The notes under the pieces: generated by a model | Databases searched by the model: none | Told to the model about the DNA's origin: nothing | What the model saw: the letters and a program-made list of their open reading frames with translations, nothing else | Part shown: one piece after another, positions 52,191 to 60,493 of the stretch | Position numbering within the stretch: position 1 is the first letter of the stretch | How the letters are laid out: each line of letters starts with the position of its first letter | Made by a program: the position numbers and the translations under genes | Assembly (NCBI RefSeq): GCF_017908595.1 | Contig: NZ_JAGKTL010000003.1 | Location: forward strand, 310,001-374,000 | Reading direction: 5' to 3' | DNA from: Rhodothermus bifroesti | Lineage (GTDB): Bacteria > Bacteroidota > Rhodothermia > Rhodothermales > Rhodothermaceae | Length of the DNA stretch: 64,000 nt

Positions 52191-53336
52191 ATGAGCCGAA
52201 ACGGACGCGTACTGGTGGCAATGAGCGGCGGCGTGGATTCGTCCGTAACGGCAGCACTGCTGCACGAGCAGGGCTACGAGGTGGTGGGCATCACGATGAA
52301 GACATGGGACTACGTCTCTAGCGGTGTGCGCACCGGCAAGGAGGTTGGGTGTTGCTCGCTGGAATCAATGAACGATGCCCGCGCCGTAGCCGTGCGCTTG
52401 GGTTTCCCACATTTCATCGTGGACATTCGTGAAGAGTTTGGGGATTGGGTGATCCAGCGGTTTGTCTCGGAATATTTGGCCGGGCGTACACCTAACCCTT
52501 GCGTGCTGTGCAACACGCACATCAAGTGGGCAGCGCTGTTGCGGCGGGCCGATCGCTTGGAGTGTCAGTATATTGCCACAGGGCATTATGCACGCGTGCG
52601 CTACGAAGAGGCACTAGGGCGGTACGTCATCTCACGTGGCCGCGACTTGAACAAGGATCAGAGCTATGCGCTCTGGGGCCTCTCGCAGGAACACCTGGCG
52701 CGCACGTTGCTGCCACTGGGCGACTACACCAAGCCAGAGATCCGTCGCCTGGCTGCTGAAATGGGCTTTGAACGCCTAGCGCAAAAGCCAGACTCCTACG
52801 AAATCTGCTTCATTCCCGATAATGACTATCGCCGGTTTTTGCGGCAGCGTGTGCCCGATCTAGATGCTAAGGTAGGACCGGGAAAGTTTGTGCTTGAAGA
52901 TGGCACGGTAGTGGGCACACACCAGGGCTATCCGTTCTATACCATTGGCCAGCGCCATGGCCTAGGACTTTCGCTAGGCTATCCGGTATACGTGACGCAT
53001 ATCGACCCGGAAACCAACACCATTACAGTAGGGCCGCGCGAGGCGTTGCTGCGTCAGCGGCTTGTGGCCCGCCAGATTAACCTTATCAAGTACCCCGATC
53101 TTTACGAAGAGCGTCCAGCGATAGGCAAGATTCGCTATAAGGATGAGGGCGCTCCCTGCTTGGTTTGGCAGGAAGACGACGCACTGCAGGTAGCCTTTGC
53201 CGAGCCGCGCGCTGCCATTACGCCAGGGCAGGCGGTCGTGCTCTACGAGGGCGACGATGTGCTGGCTGGCGGCTGGATCTACGAAGTGCACCGTGCGCAA
53301 GCGGCCGAAGCTGTTGATGCAGCCGCAGTGCGCTGA
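52191..53336 (+). CDS. mnmA: tRNA-specific 2-thiouridylase MnmA
   Basis: The protein has 381 residues from ATG 52191. The PP-loop is AMSGGVDSS (10-18), and the two catalytic cysteines are Cys107 (TPNPCVLCNTHIKW) and Cys206 (YEICFIPDN). GHYAR and KDQSYALWGL follow, and the C-terminal domain has the GQRHGLGLS segment. It adds sulfur to U34 of tRNAs for Glu, Gln and Lys, with ATP. A long in-frame extension upstream belongs to the SDR gene region. A response-regulator gene follows 72 bases later. Confidence 0.95.
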   Translation: MSRNGRVLVAMSGGVDSSVTAALLHEQGYEVVGITMKTWDYVSSGVRTGKEVGCCSLESMNDARAVAVRLGFPHFIVDIREEFGDWVIQRFVSEYLAGRTPNPCVLCNTHIKWAALLRRADRLECQYIATGHYARVRYEEALGRYVISRGRDLNKDQSYALWGLSQEHLARTLLPLGDYTKPEIRRLAAEMGFERLAQKPDSYEICFIPDNDYRRFLRQRVPDLDAKVGPGKFVLEDGTVVGTHQGYPFYTIGQRHGLGLSLGYPVYVTHIDPETNTITVGPREALLRQRLVARQINLIKYPDLYEERPAIGKIRYKDEGAPCLVWQEDDALQVAFAEPRAAITPGQAVVLYEGDDVLAGGWIYEVHRAQAAEAVDAAAVR

Positions 53337-53343
53337 AGTCCGC

Positions 53344-53372
53344 TTGTTTAAAGCAATGCGGTATTGTAGATT
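53344..53372 (+). promoter_or_regulatory. Putative sigma70-type promoter for the response regulator
   Basis: TTGTTT (53344-53349) and TAGATT (53367-53372) have a 17-base spacer. The site lies 36 bases before the response regulator ATG, just past the mnmA stop. Pattern match only. Confidence 0.35.
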
Positions 53373-53408
53373 CACGATAGTCCTTCCGCAAATAGCGCCT
53401 CTGCAGAT

Positions 53409-54119
53409 ATGGCCAAAGCGCGGCTGCTGATTATTGAAGACGAAGCCCAAGTACGCGAAGCGCTCACGCTTTACCTGGAAGCTGCAGGCTACGAAGTAGA
53501 TGCCGTTGCTACGGGCGAAGCCGGTCGAGAGCAGGCGATTCAGGTGCCCGGATATGACTTGATTTTGCTGGATGCCCGGCTGCCGGGCCGTGACGGCTTC
53601 GAGGTGCTGCGTCAGTTGCGAGAAGAAGACGGCGTGCTTACGCCTGTGCTGATGCTCACGGCGCTGGGTGATCGCGAGCATCGCTTGAAAGGCTTTGAGC
53701 TTGGCGCCGACGATTATCTTGCCAAGCCATTTACCCCTGAAGAGCTGCTGGCCCGCGTAGAAGCTGTACTCCGGCGCGCACGCAGTCAGCCCTTGCCCGA
53801 AAAACGGCGCTTCCGTGTAGGCGGGATTGAAGTAGACCTAGAGCAGGGTACCGTAACCCGCAACGGCCAGCCTGTTGCCCTGACCGACATGGAGTTTCGG
53901 CTGCTACGGTACCTGATTTTGCACCGCGGCCGCACGGTAAGGCGCGAGCAGCTCTTGCGGGAGGTATGGGGACTACCGCCTACCGTACAGACGCGCACCA
54001 TCGATCGCCACATCAACGCTTTACGACGCATCATGGATGGGGAAGACGAAGCCAGTTGGCCCATCCAGAGCGTTTACGGCATTGGCTATCGGCTGGTGGG
54101 AGGCGAGTTTGTCGATTAG
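53409..54119 (+). CDS. OmpR/PhoB-family response regulator (first of a convergent pair)
   Basis: This 236-residue protein has a receiver domain with the phosphorylatable Asp55 (LILLDARLPGRDGFEVL), acidic pocket Glu10-Asp11 and switch Thr (LMLTALG) and Lys (LAKPF). A winged-helix DNA-binding domain (about 130-230) follows, with RTIDRHINALRRIM and SVYGIGYRL. No sensor kinase gene is adjacent. It converges on the second response regulator gene with a 4-base overlap of stop codons (TTAG). The regulon is unknown. Confidence 0.92.
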   Translation: MAKARLLIIEDEAQVREALTLYLEAAGYEVDAVATGEAGREQAIQVPGYDLILLDARLPGRDGFEVLRQLREEDGVLTPVLMLTALGDREHRLKGFELGADDYLAKPFTPEELLARVEAVLRRARSQPLPEKRRFRVGGIEVDLEQGTVTRNGQPVALTDMEFRLLRYLILHRGRTVRREQLLREVWGLPPTVQTRTIDRHINALRRIMDGEDEASWPIQSVYGIGYRLVGGEFVD

Positions 54120-54823
54120 CCTTTAAACCGGTATCCTTTCCCGTAAACTGTCTCAATATACCGCGGCTGACGCAGATCAGGCTCAATTTTTTTGCGAATC
54201 GACGCGATGTGTCGGTCAATGGTGCGCGTTTCGACATCGCCTTCGATGTGCCACACGTCGCGCAATAGCTGACGGCGCGTAACGACTTGTCCGCGGTGAT
54301 GGATAAGATAGTGCAACACGTTGAGTTCCATGGCCGTGAAGTTGACGCGCTCGTTGCCTCGGTAGGCTTCATAAGTACTAAAGTTGATCTCTAGATCGCC
54401 AATGCGATAGCATTGCATAGGGGTGCGGTCAGGAGGTTGGGTACGTTGCAACACAGCACGCACGCGTGCAGCCACTTCGTCGGGATCGAAGGGTTTGACA
54501 ATATAGTCGTCAGCCCCCAGATCAAAGCCTTGTAACAGATGCTCCCGTTCTCCCCGCCCGGTTAAGACCAAAACGGGCACAGCACAACCTTGCTGCCGCA
54601 GCGCTCGAAGCACCTCAAAACCGCTTTGGTCTGGAAGCATGATGTCTAGCAGCACAACGTCAAACGGACGCCCATTTTTCACCAAATCCAGCGCCTGGGC
54701 ACCCTGGGCCGCGTGCGTAACCTGATAGCCTTGGAGCGTAAAGAAATCCTGGAGGGCCTGAGCAACGTCTGCGTCGTCTTCAACGATAAGCAAGTGATAT
54801 ACGGGTGCCGACGGGGTTGGCAT
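54116..54823 (-). CDS. OmpR/PhoB-family response regulator (second of a convergent pair)
   Basis: The protein has 235 residues from ATG 54823; a TTG 66 bases upstream gives a longer N-terminus. The receiver has Asp60 (VVLLDIMLPDQSGFEVL), Glu15-Asp16-Asp17, Thr (LVLTGRG) and Lys (IVKPF). The effector domain ends in RTIDRHIASIRKKIE and TVYGKGYRFKG. No histidine kinase is adjacent. It is divergent from the M42 peptidase gene with 92 bases between. The pair may be partners of one orphan kinase elsewhere or act separately. Confidence 0.91.
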   Translation of the reverse strand: MPTPSAPVYHLLIVEDDADVAQALQDFFTLQGYQVTHAAQGAQALDLVKNGRPFDVVLLDIMLPDQSGFEVLRALRQQGCAVPVLVLTGRGEREHLLQGFDLGADDYIVKPFDPDEVAARVRAVLQRTQPPDRTPMQCYRIGDLEINFSTYEAYRGNERVNFTAMELNVLHYLIHHRGQVVTRRQLLRDVWHIEGDVETRTIDRHIASIRKKIEPDLRQPRYIETVYGKGYRFKG

Positions 54824-54915
54824 AGCATCAAGACTTAGGTGAACAGGGAACTCTTTCTGGAGATTAGGAACTGAACAAGGCGCTGTCAACCGTTGACCCT
54901 AAGGAAAAATGCACG

Positions 54916-55977
54916 ATGATCAACCAACCCAACCAGGCATTTTTGCTTGAATTGCTCGGTACGCCTAGCCCCTCAGGGTTTGAGAGCGCCTTGCAGCAAC
55001 GTTGGCTGGAAGCCATACGCCCTTGGGCAGATGAGGTCGCGCAGGATAGCTACGGTACGGCGTGGGCTGTGCGCCGTGGTACGGAAAGCCTAGCACCACG
55101 CCTAATGCTAGAAGCCCATGCGGACGAAGTCGGGTTCATTGTGCACTACATTTCTGAAGAGGGCTTTTTGCATATTGCCCCTATCGGTGGCGCCGATCGG
55201 GTGCTAGCCCGTGCCCGGCGCGTACGCGTTTTGGGGAGCCAAGGGCCCGTAGACGGCGTGCTGGGTCACACGGCCATTCATCTCCGTGATCCTAAAGAAG
55301 ACAAGGTGCCGGAATGGCATGAGCTGTTTGTGGACGTAGGGGCTAGAAGTCGGGATGAAGTGGCTGCGTTGGGCATTCGCGTAGGACACCCGATCGTATT
55401 GGCCGAAGAACCCTTTTTGCTTGACAGACGTCGCTTGGTTGGCAGGGCACTGGATAACCGCCTAGGCGGGTTTATTCTTGTCCAGGTATTGCAGACGCTA
55501 GCTGCTGAACCCGTAGCCGCCACGGTGTATGCCGTCAATGCTGTGCAAGAAGAAATCGGGGGCTATGGAGCGCGCATGGTGGCTTATCGATTGCATCCAG
55601 ACCTGGCGCTGGTGCTGGAAGTCACCCATGCTACCGATGTGCCCGGAATTGAAGCCCGGCGACATGGATTGATCCGGTTGGGAAGTGGACCCGTAATAAC
55701 GCATGGTACCGCCAATCATCCCAAACTGGTTGAACGCTTGTTACAGGTTGCCGAAGCCGAAAGCATTCCGGTGCAACATGAAGCCTCCTCCCGACGCACT
55801 GGAACCGATGCCGACGATATTTTTGCTACACGTGAGGGCATCCCGTGTGCGCTGGTCTCGGTACCGCTGCGCTACATGCATTCGCCTGTAGAAATGGTCG
55901 ACCTCGACGATGTGGCGCACACCGTGAAGCTGCTGGTTGCGTTTATCCGTAGCCTACAGGCAGGCGATCCGTTTTAG
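54916..55977 (+). CDS. M42 family aminopeptidase (FrvX/glutamyl aminopeptidase-like)
   Basis: This 353-residue protein has the M42 layout: TPSPSGFE at the start, the first metal ligands His68 and Asp70 (LMLEAHADEVGFIV), GRALDNRLGG with the bridging Asp, the catalytic Glu pair in NAVQEEIGGYGA, and a later Asp in the EVTHATDVPG block. These cobalt- or zinc-dependent aminopeptidases form large tetrahedral shells in thermophiles and degrade peptides in the cytoplasm. No signal peptide is present. The stop overlaps that of the convergent aldehyde dehydrogenase gene (TTAG). Confidence 0.9.
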   Translation: MINQPNQAFLLELLGTPSPSGFESALQQRWLEAIRPWADEVAQDSYGTAWAVRRGTESLAPRLMLEAHADEVGFIVHYISEEGFLHIAPIGGADRVLARARRVRVLGSQGPVDGVLGHTAIHLRDPKEDKVPEWHELFVDVGARSRDEVAALGIRVGHPIVLAEEPFLLDRRRLVGRALDNRLGGFILVQVLQTLAAEPVAATVYAVNAVQEEIGGYGARMVAYRLHPDLALVLEVTHATDVPGIEARRHGLIRLGSGPVITHGTANHPKLVERLLQVAEAESIPVQHEASSRRTGTDADDIFATREGIPCALVSVPLRYMHSPVEMVDLDDVAHTVKLLVAFIRSLQAGDPF

Positions 55978-57422
55978 AAAAAAGGCAACAAGCGGTCGAT
56001 GAGTCGACGTGCGCGCTCGCTGTAGGGTGGATAAAGCTGGCGCAGTAGAGGAACCTCAAAGCGACGGTAAACGACAGGCCGCGCGTTGGAGAAGGCCAAA
56101 AAGCCATGATAGCGGTAAGCCTTCCCTAGACCACTTGGGCCAATGCCGCCGAAGGGAAGATCAGGATGGTTAAAGTGCAGCAGCGTGTCGTTGACGCATC
56201 CACCCCCTGCAGAAGTATGGGTAAGCACGTATTCCACCCGGCGGGCTTCTTGCGCAAACACGTAGAGGGCCAAAGGTTTGGGACGTCGGTTAATGGCCTG
56301 TAAGGCTTCGTCTAGATCGTCGAAGATCTGGATAGGGAGCAACGGACCAAAAATCTCTTCCTGCATGATCGCGGCTTCATCGGGCACATGGGTGAGCACG
56401 GTTGGGGGAATAAAGCGCTCAGCGGCACGCCAAGGCCCCCCAATGGCTTCGCGCGCCCCTTTGGCCAGGGCGTCTTCGTAAAGCAAGCGTAGCCGCGCGA
56501 AGTGATGGTCGTTTACGATGCGTGCATAACTTTCACTTTGCGCCCAAGCCTCAGCGTCAGGACCGTAGAAAGTTTCCAGTTGCTCTCGGAGCGCTTCGAC
56601 AAGGGCGTCATGCAGCTGGCGATGCACCAGGATATAGTCCGGGGCAATGCAGGTTTGGCCAGCGTTTGTAAACTTTCCCCAAGCAATTTTTGCTGCAGCC
56701 TGCGCGACATCGGCCGTTTCATCGACCACAGCAGGCGATTTGCCCCCGAGCTCCAGCGTGACCGAAGCCAAATGCCGAGCAGCTGCTTCCATAACCAATC
56801 GTCCGACACGAGGACTGCCAGTGAAAAAGATGTGGTCGAAGGGCAAGGTCAACAGCGTTTCGGCTACCGTGTGATCCCCTTCAAATACAGCAACTTCCTC
56901 AGGCTCAAATACCTCTTCAACGATACGGCGAATTACGCGAGCACTGTTAGGCGCCAGCTCTGAAGGCTTAATCATGACGCAATTCCCGGCAGCAACCGCG
57001 GTAACCAGCGGCGCCAGCGTAAGCGTAAATGGATAATTCCAGGGGGAAAGAATGAGCACTACGCCCTTAGGTTCATAGCGAATTTCGGCGCGGGTACCGA
57101 TATGCGTAGGAGCTGTGCCAACCCGTTTAGGCCGCATCCAGGCGGCTAGATGCCGCGCTACGTAGCCCGCTTCGGTAACGACTGGCGCGATCTCCGTGAG
57201 GTCTACTTCCAGTGCAGGTTTGCGAAAGTCGGCCCAGAGGGCCGCGCGGATGGTTTCCCGATGGTCGAGGACGGCTTCGCGGAGACGAATCAGCTGACGG
57301 CGCCGAGCACGAACAGTACGCGTCCGCACGTAGGCTTGATGCTGTCGCTGCCGTTCAAAAAGCAAGGCTATTTCACGCGCCAGTTCGGGCGTGCACGGTG
57401 TCGCCGCTGGATGGGGAGCCAT
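55974..57422 (-). CDS. Aldehyde dehydrogenase (class 3 type)
   Basis: The protein has 482 residues with the catalytic Cys258 (NAGQTCIAPDY) and the general base Glu224 (TLELGGKSP). The NAD-binding block ILSPWNYPFTLTLAPLVTAVAAGNCVMIKPSE and FFTGSPRVGR are typical. The C-terminal part (LPFGGIGPSGLGKAYRYHGFLAFSNARPV) and the absence of the extra N-terminal segment suggest the class 3 group, which oxidises medium- and long-chain fatty aldehydes and is often membrane-linked. It is divergent from pncA. Confidence 0.9.
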   Translation of the reverse strand: MAPHPAATPCTPELAREIALLFERQRQHQAYVRTRTVRARRRQLIRLREAVLDHRETIRAALWADFRKPALEVDLTEIAPVVTEAGYVARHLAAWMRPKRVGTAPTHIGTRAEIRYEPKGVVLILSPWNYPFTLTLAPLVTAVAAGNCVMIKPSELAPNSARVIRRIVEEVFEPEEVAVFEGDHTVAETLLTLPFDHIFFTGSPRVGRLVMEAAARHLASVTLELGGKSPAVVDETADVAQAAAKIAWGKFTNAGQTCIAPDYILVHRQLHDALVEALREQLETFYGPDAEAWAQSESYARIVNDHHFARLRLLYEDALAKGAREAIGGPWRAAERFIPPTVLTHVPDEAAIMQEEIFGPLLPIQIFDDLDEALQAINRRPKPLALYVFAQEARRVEYVLTHTSAGGGCVNDTLLHFNHPDLPFGGIGPSGLGKAYRYHGFLAFSNARPVVYRRFEVPLLRQLYPPYSERARRLIDRLLPFF

Positions 57423-57457
57423 GGCCTGTGGGAGGAAAGCCGAAGTAACCTTTTTTA

Positions 57458-57486
57458 ATGGTATACAATTTTGAAACTGGGGTCAA
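57458..57486 (-). promoter_or_regulatory. Putative sigma70-type promoter for the aldehyde dehydrogenase gene
   Basis: On the minus strand, TTGACC (57481-57486) and TACCAT (57458-57463) have a 17-base spacer. An alternative -10, TATACC, has a 15-base spacer. The site lies 36 bases before the ATG. Confidence 0.45.
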
Positions 57487-57556
57487 GCTTTTGGAACTTT
57501 TCTGGCTAGAGGTTCTCTTTTTTAAAGATCCCTTTAACCAACCTGTAAGGTAAGCA

Positions 57557-58189
57557 ATGAAAGCGCTGCTGATCGTAGATGTGCAGAACGATTTTTGTCC
57601 AGGGGGCGCCTTACCTGTACCAGAAGGAGATGCCGTGGTGCCTGTGATTAATCGCTTGAGCCGGTATTTCGAAAACCTTATCCTGACGCAGGACTGGCAT
57701 CCAGCTGGCCATGGATCGTTTGCATCGGCGCATCCTGGCAAAAAGCCTTTTGAAACCATCCAGCTCAGTTATGGCGAGCAGGTGCTTTGGCCGGATCATT
57801 GCGTGCAGGGCACGCCTGGGGCTGCTTTTCATGCGGGCTTGGACACTACGCGCGCGCAACTGATCATCCGAAAAGGGTTTCGCAAAGAAATTGACTCCTA
57901 TTCCGCCTTTTATGAGAATGACAAGCAAACGACCACCGGGTTGGCAGGTTACTTACGCGAGCGGGGGATAACGACCCTTTATGTCGTGGGGCTTGCGGCA
58001 GATTTTTGCGTTAAGTGGTCGGCTTTGGACGCCCGTCGGCTGGGCTTTGAGGTGTATGTGGTCACCGATGCCACGCGCGGCATCGACACCAACGGTTCGC
58101 TAGCCCGGGCTTGGGAAGAAATGCGGGCAGCCGGGGTGCACTTGGTGACGGCTGAAGAAGTCACGCGCCAGGCCCAGCCAGTGGGGTAA
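57557..58189 (+). CDS. pncA: Nicotinamidase / pyrazinamidase
   Basis: This 210-residue isochorismatase-fold protein has the catalytic triad Asp8 (LLIVDVQNDF), Lys106 (IIRKGF) and Cys151 (GLAADFCVKWSALDA). Metal ligands are Asp46, His48 and His52 in TQDWHPAGHGSFA. It turns nicotinamide into nicotinate for NAD salvage. The gene has its own gap upstream and no close co-directional partner; the next gene, a glycosyltransferase, starts 120 bases later. Confidence 0.94.
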   Translation: MKALLIVDVQNDFCPGGALPVPEGDAVVPVINRLSRYFENLILTQDWHPAGHGSFASAHPGKKPFETIQLSYGEQVLWPDHCVQGTPGAAFHAGLDTTRAQLIIRKGFRKEIDSYSAFYENDKQTTTGLAGYLRERGITTLYVVGLAADFCVKWSALDARRLGFEVYVVTDATRGIDTNGSLARAWEEMRAAGVHLVTAEEVTRQAQPVG

Positions 58190-58309
58190 AGCGTAAGCGC
58201 TGCCGATAGGGATAAAATTTGCTAGGAATCTGCCTTCGGTACGGCAGGGAAAAGCCCAAACTTTGCGTATCTTGCCGCCAACGATGGGGGAAGCTAAGCT
58301 TTGCACTTG

Positions 58310-59443
58310 GTGAGCTCAAAAAATAAACCACTCCATCTCGCTTATCTGATTACCCGTGCCGATGAGATTGGGGGGGCACAGATGCATGTGCTGTATCTAG
58401 CCCAAAGCTTTCAGGCACAAGGCATGCAGGTTACAGTTCTGGCGGGAAGTGAAGGATCTTTCTCAAAGCTGGTAGAAAACGCGGGAATTCCCTACGTCCA
58501 TGTTCCCTTCCTCCAAAGGGCCATTTCTCCAAAGGAGGATTACCGATGCTTTTGGGCGTTACGTCGCTTGTTTCGCAAATTGCAGCCAGACTTGGTCACG
58601 ACGCATTCTTCCAAGGCAGGCTGGTTAGGACGGCTTGCCGCTAAAAGCCTGCGGCTGCCCGTAACGTTTACAGCGCATGGATGGGCTTTTACGGAAGGTA
58701 TTCCCGAGGCACGTCGTCGCGCTTTTGCATTGGCCGAGCGGCTTGCTGCGCGCTTTGCAGATCGCATTATTACTGTATCCGAATACGATCGCCAGCTGGC
58801 CCTTCGGTATCGCGTAGCATCCCCAAGACAGTTGGTTACGGTCTACTATGGCATCCCAGATGTTCCCCCTGCATTATGGGCCCGCCCCGCAGCTGGAGCA
58901 CCCGTGCGCTTGATTATGGTAGCGCGCTTTAGTCCGCAGAAAGATCAGGCCTTGGTCTTGCAAGCCCTGGCAGCATTGCGTCATCTACCTTGGGAGATCG
59001 AATTTGTTGGAGACGGTCCTTTGCGGCCCAAATGCGAACAGTTAGCCTTGGCGCTTGGGATTAAAAACCGGGTCTATTTTTTGGGAGAACGTCAGGATGT
59101 GGCTGAACGCTTAGCACGAGCACAGATTTTTGTATTGGCCTCCAACTACGAAGGCTTACCCATAAGCATCCTGGAAGCAATGCGAGCAGGTCTGCCGGTA
59201 ATTGCCGCAGATGTGTCTGGGGTCAAAGAGGGTGTGGTCCATGGGAAAACAGGACTGTTGTTTGCCCGTGGCGACGTAGAAGGATTAAAAAACCATCTGC
59301 AGACCCTGCTTTTGCATCCAGCATGTCGGGAGCACTTGGGCACAGCTGGACGTCAACGCTACGAAACCCATTTTACGCTCGAACGCATGGTAACGGAAAC
59401 TTGGCAAGTTTACCAAGAAGTGTTGTGCCACTATAGCCGTTAA
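58310..59443 (+). CDS. Family 4 glycosyltransferase (GT4)
   Basis: About 377 residues from GTG 58310; TTG 58301, with a GGGGGAAG sequence 8-15 bases upstream, is the alternative. A GT-B fold is shown by DEIGGAQMHVLYLAQSF at the start, the nucleotide-sugar block VARFSPQKDQALVLQAL, and the C-terminal EGLPISILEAMRAGLPVIAADVSGVKEGV with the E-X7-E motif. It adds a sugar from a nucleotide donor to a lipid-linked or polysaccharide acceptor. The next gene is a polymerase-like membrane protein 9 bases later, so the two probably make a surface polysaccharide. No other sugar genes are adjacent. Confidence 0.88.
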   Translation: MSSKNKPLHLAYLITRADEIGGAQMHVLYLAQSFQAQGMQVTVLAGSEGSFSKLVENAGIPYVHVPFLQRAISPKEDYRCFWALRRLFRKLQPDLVTTHSSKAGWLGRLAAKSLRLPVTFTAHGWAFTEGIPEARRRAFALAERLAARFADRIITVSEYDRQLALRYRVASPRQLVTVYYGIPDVPPALWARPAAGAPVRLIMVARFSPQKDQALVLQALAALRHLPWEIEFVGDGPLRPKCEQLALALGIKNRVYFLGERQDVAERLARAQIFVLASNYEGLPISILEAMRAGLPVIAADVSGVKEGVVHGKTGLLFARGDVEGLKNHLQTLLLHPACREHLGTAGRQRYETHFTLERMVTETWQVYQEVLCHYSR

Positions 59444-59452
59444 GTCAAAGAG

Positions 59453-60493
59453 ATGATTTATCTCGTCGGTTGGCTGCTCGTGTATTATTACTTTGCACTT
59501 AGCTTCTTTACGCGAAATTATTCACGTCTTTTGGCAATCAGTGTTGTCGGAATCTTAGGGCTTATAGCAATCTTCCGCGGAGCTGTAGGTACCGATACAG
59601 CCGTTTATGAAAGACTGGCCTCTCAAGCTCATGTGTGGCAAGGATTAGAACCTGGATTTTGGTTGCTTACCTATCTGTTTTCTCTAATCTTTGATGATCC
59701 TGTAATTATTGTAAGGCTTTTTTCTCTATTGTTTACCCTGATTCTAGTTTGGTATCTGAATAGATCAAACAACGAGGAGTTATTTCTTTTGATGGCTTTT
59801 GTAGTTCCTTTGTTCTTTTATAACTTCAGTATGAATGTGATACGCGTAGGATTAGCTTTAGCTTTGTTGCTTATGGCATTTCAAGAAGAAAGAAGAGGAA
59901 AATATAAAAAGGCCATCCTTATCGCTTTTAGTACCGTATTTTTTCACTATTCTATGTTATTTGCTTTATTTTATTTATGGCTCACCCATGAATCCATAAA
60001 CTTCAGTTTTAGTAAGTTCAGAAACTTCTTGATTCTGTTTTTAGCTGTCCTAACTTTAATTGCATTTATATTAATTAATGAAAGTTATTTTTTGTTTAAA
60101 TTATCTCATTATGTAGTGCGTGAAGCTCCTAGTTTGTTTTCTGGGCTTTCTAGATTGGCTTTAGGCTTTGTATTGCTATCCTCTTTATTTTTTACGAAGA
60201 TAGATAAAAATTACAAATATAGAATTGTTGGATTTTCTGTATTTTTTATGATTGTGTTTTTCAGTTTGGGAATTTATGTAACACCGCGTCTTTTAGATTT
60301 GGTCAATTTCCTTATTCCTATCGCAATTTTTCGTGCTTACTATCGCATTCAGGAGCCTGTTGAGACTCCGGTCAAGATGGGACTTTTCATGGCGGGGTTG
60401 GCCGGTGCAGCAGGGATGTATCGCTACATGCTATATGAGAGTTTTTGGACGCCTTCCCCATTTCTTCCCTACCATACCTTTTTTGAGCACTAA
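59453..60493 (+). CDS. EpsG/Wzy-like polysaccharide polymerase, membrane protein, AT-rich
   Basis: This 346-residue protein has about ten hydrophobic segments. The block IFRGAVGTDTAVYERLASQA is followed by GLEPGFWLLTYL, NFSMNVIRVGLALALLLMAF and FFHYSMLFALFYLW, which match the EpsG family of exopolysaccharide polymerases (Asn/Arg loop, FHxS motif). Most of it (about 59,700-60,340) is clearly AT-rich, with AGA arginine and TTT/ATT/AAA codons unlike the rest of the window, while the last 50 or so codons are GC-rich. That suggests horizontal transfer, possibly with a hybrid 3' end. It follows the glycosyltransferase by 9 bases, with AAAGAG before its start codon. Confidence 0.83.
   Translation: MIYLVGWLLVYYYFALSFFTRNYSRLLAISVVGILGLIAIFRGAVGTDTAVYERLASQAHVWQGLEPGFWLLTYLFSLIFDDPVIIVRLFSLLFTLILVWYLNRSNNEELFLLMAFVVPLFFYNFSMNVIRVGLALALLLMAFQEERRGKYKKAILIAFSTVFFHYSMLFALFYLWLTHESINFSFSKFRNFLILFLAVLTLIAFILINESYFLFKLSHYVVREAPSLFSGLSRLALGFVLLSSLFFTKIDKNYKYRIVGFSVFFMIVFFSLGIYVTPRLLDLVNFLIPIAIFRAYYRIQEPVETPVKMGLFMAGLAGAAGMYRYMLYESFWTPSPFLPYHTFFEH

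Noticed and set aside
52974-53681. A 235-codon minus-strand frame across the end of mnmA and the start of the response regulator gene
   Set aside because: Both covered genes are clear on the other strand; the translation is rich in Gln, Arg and Asn with no motif.
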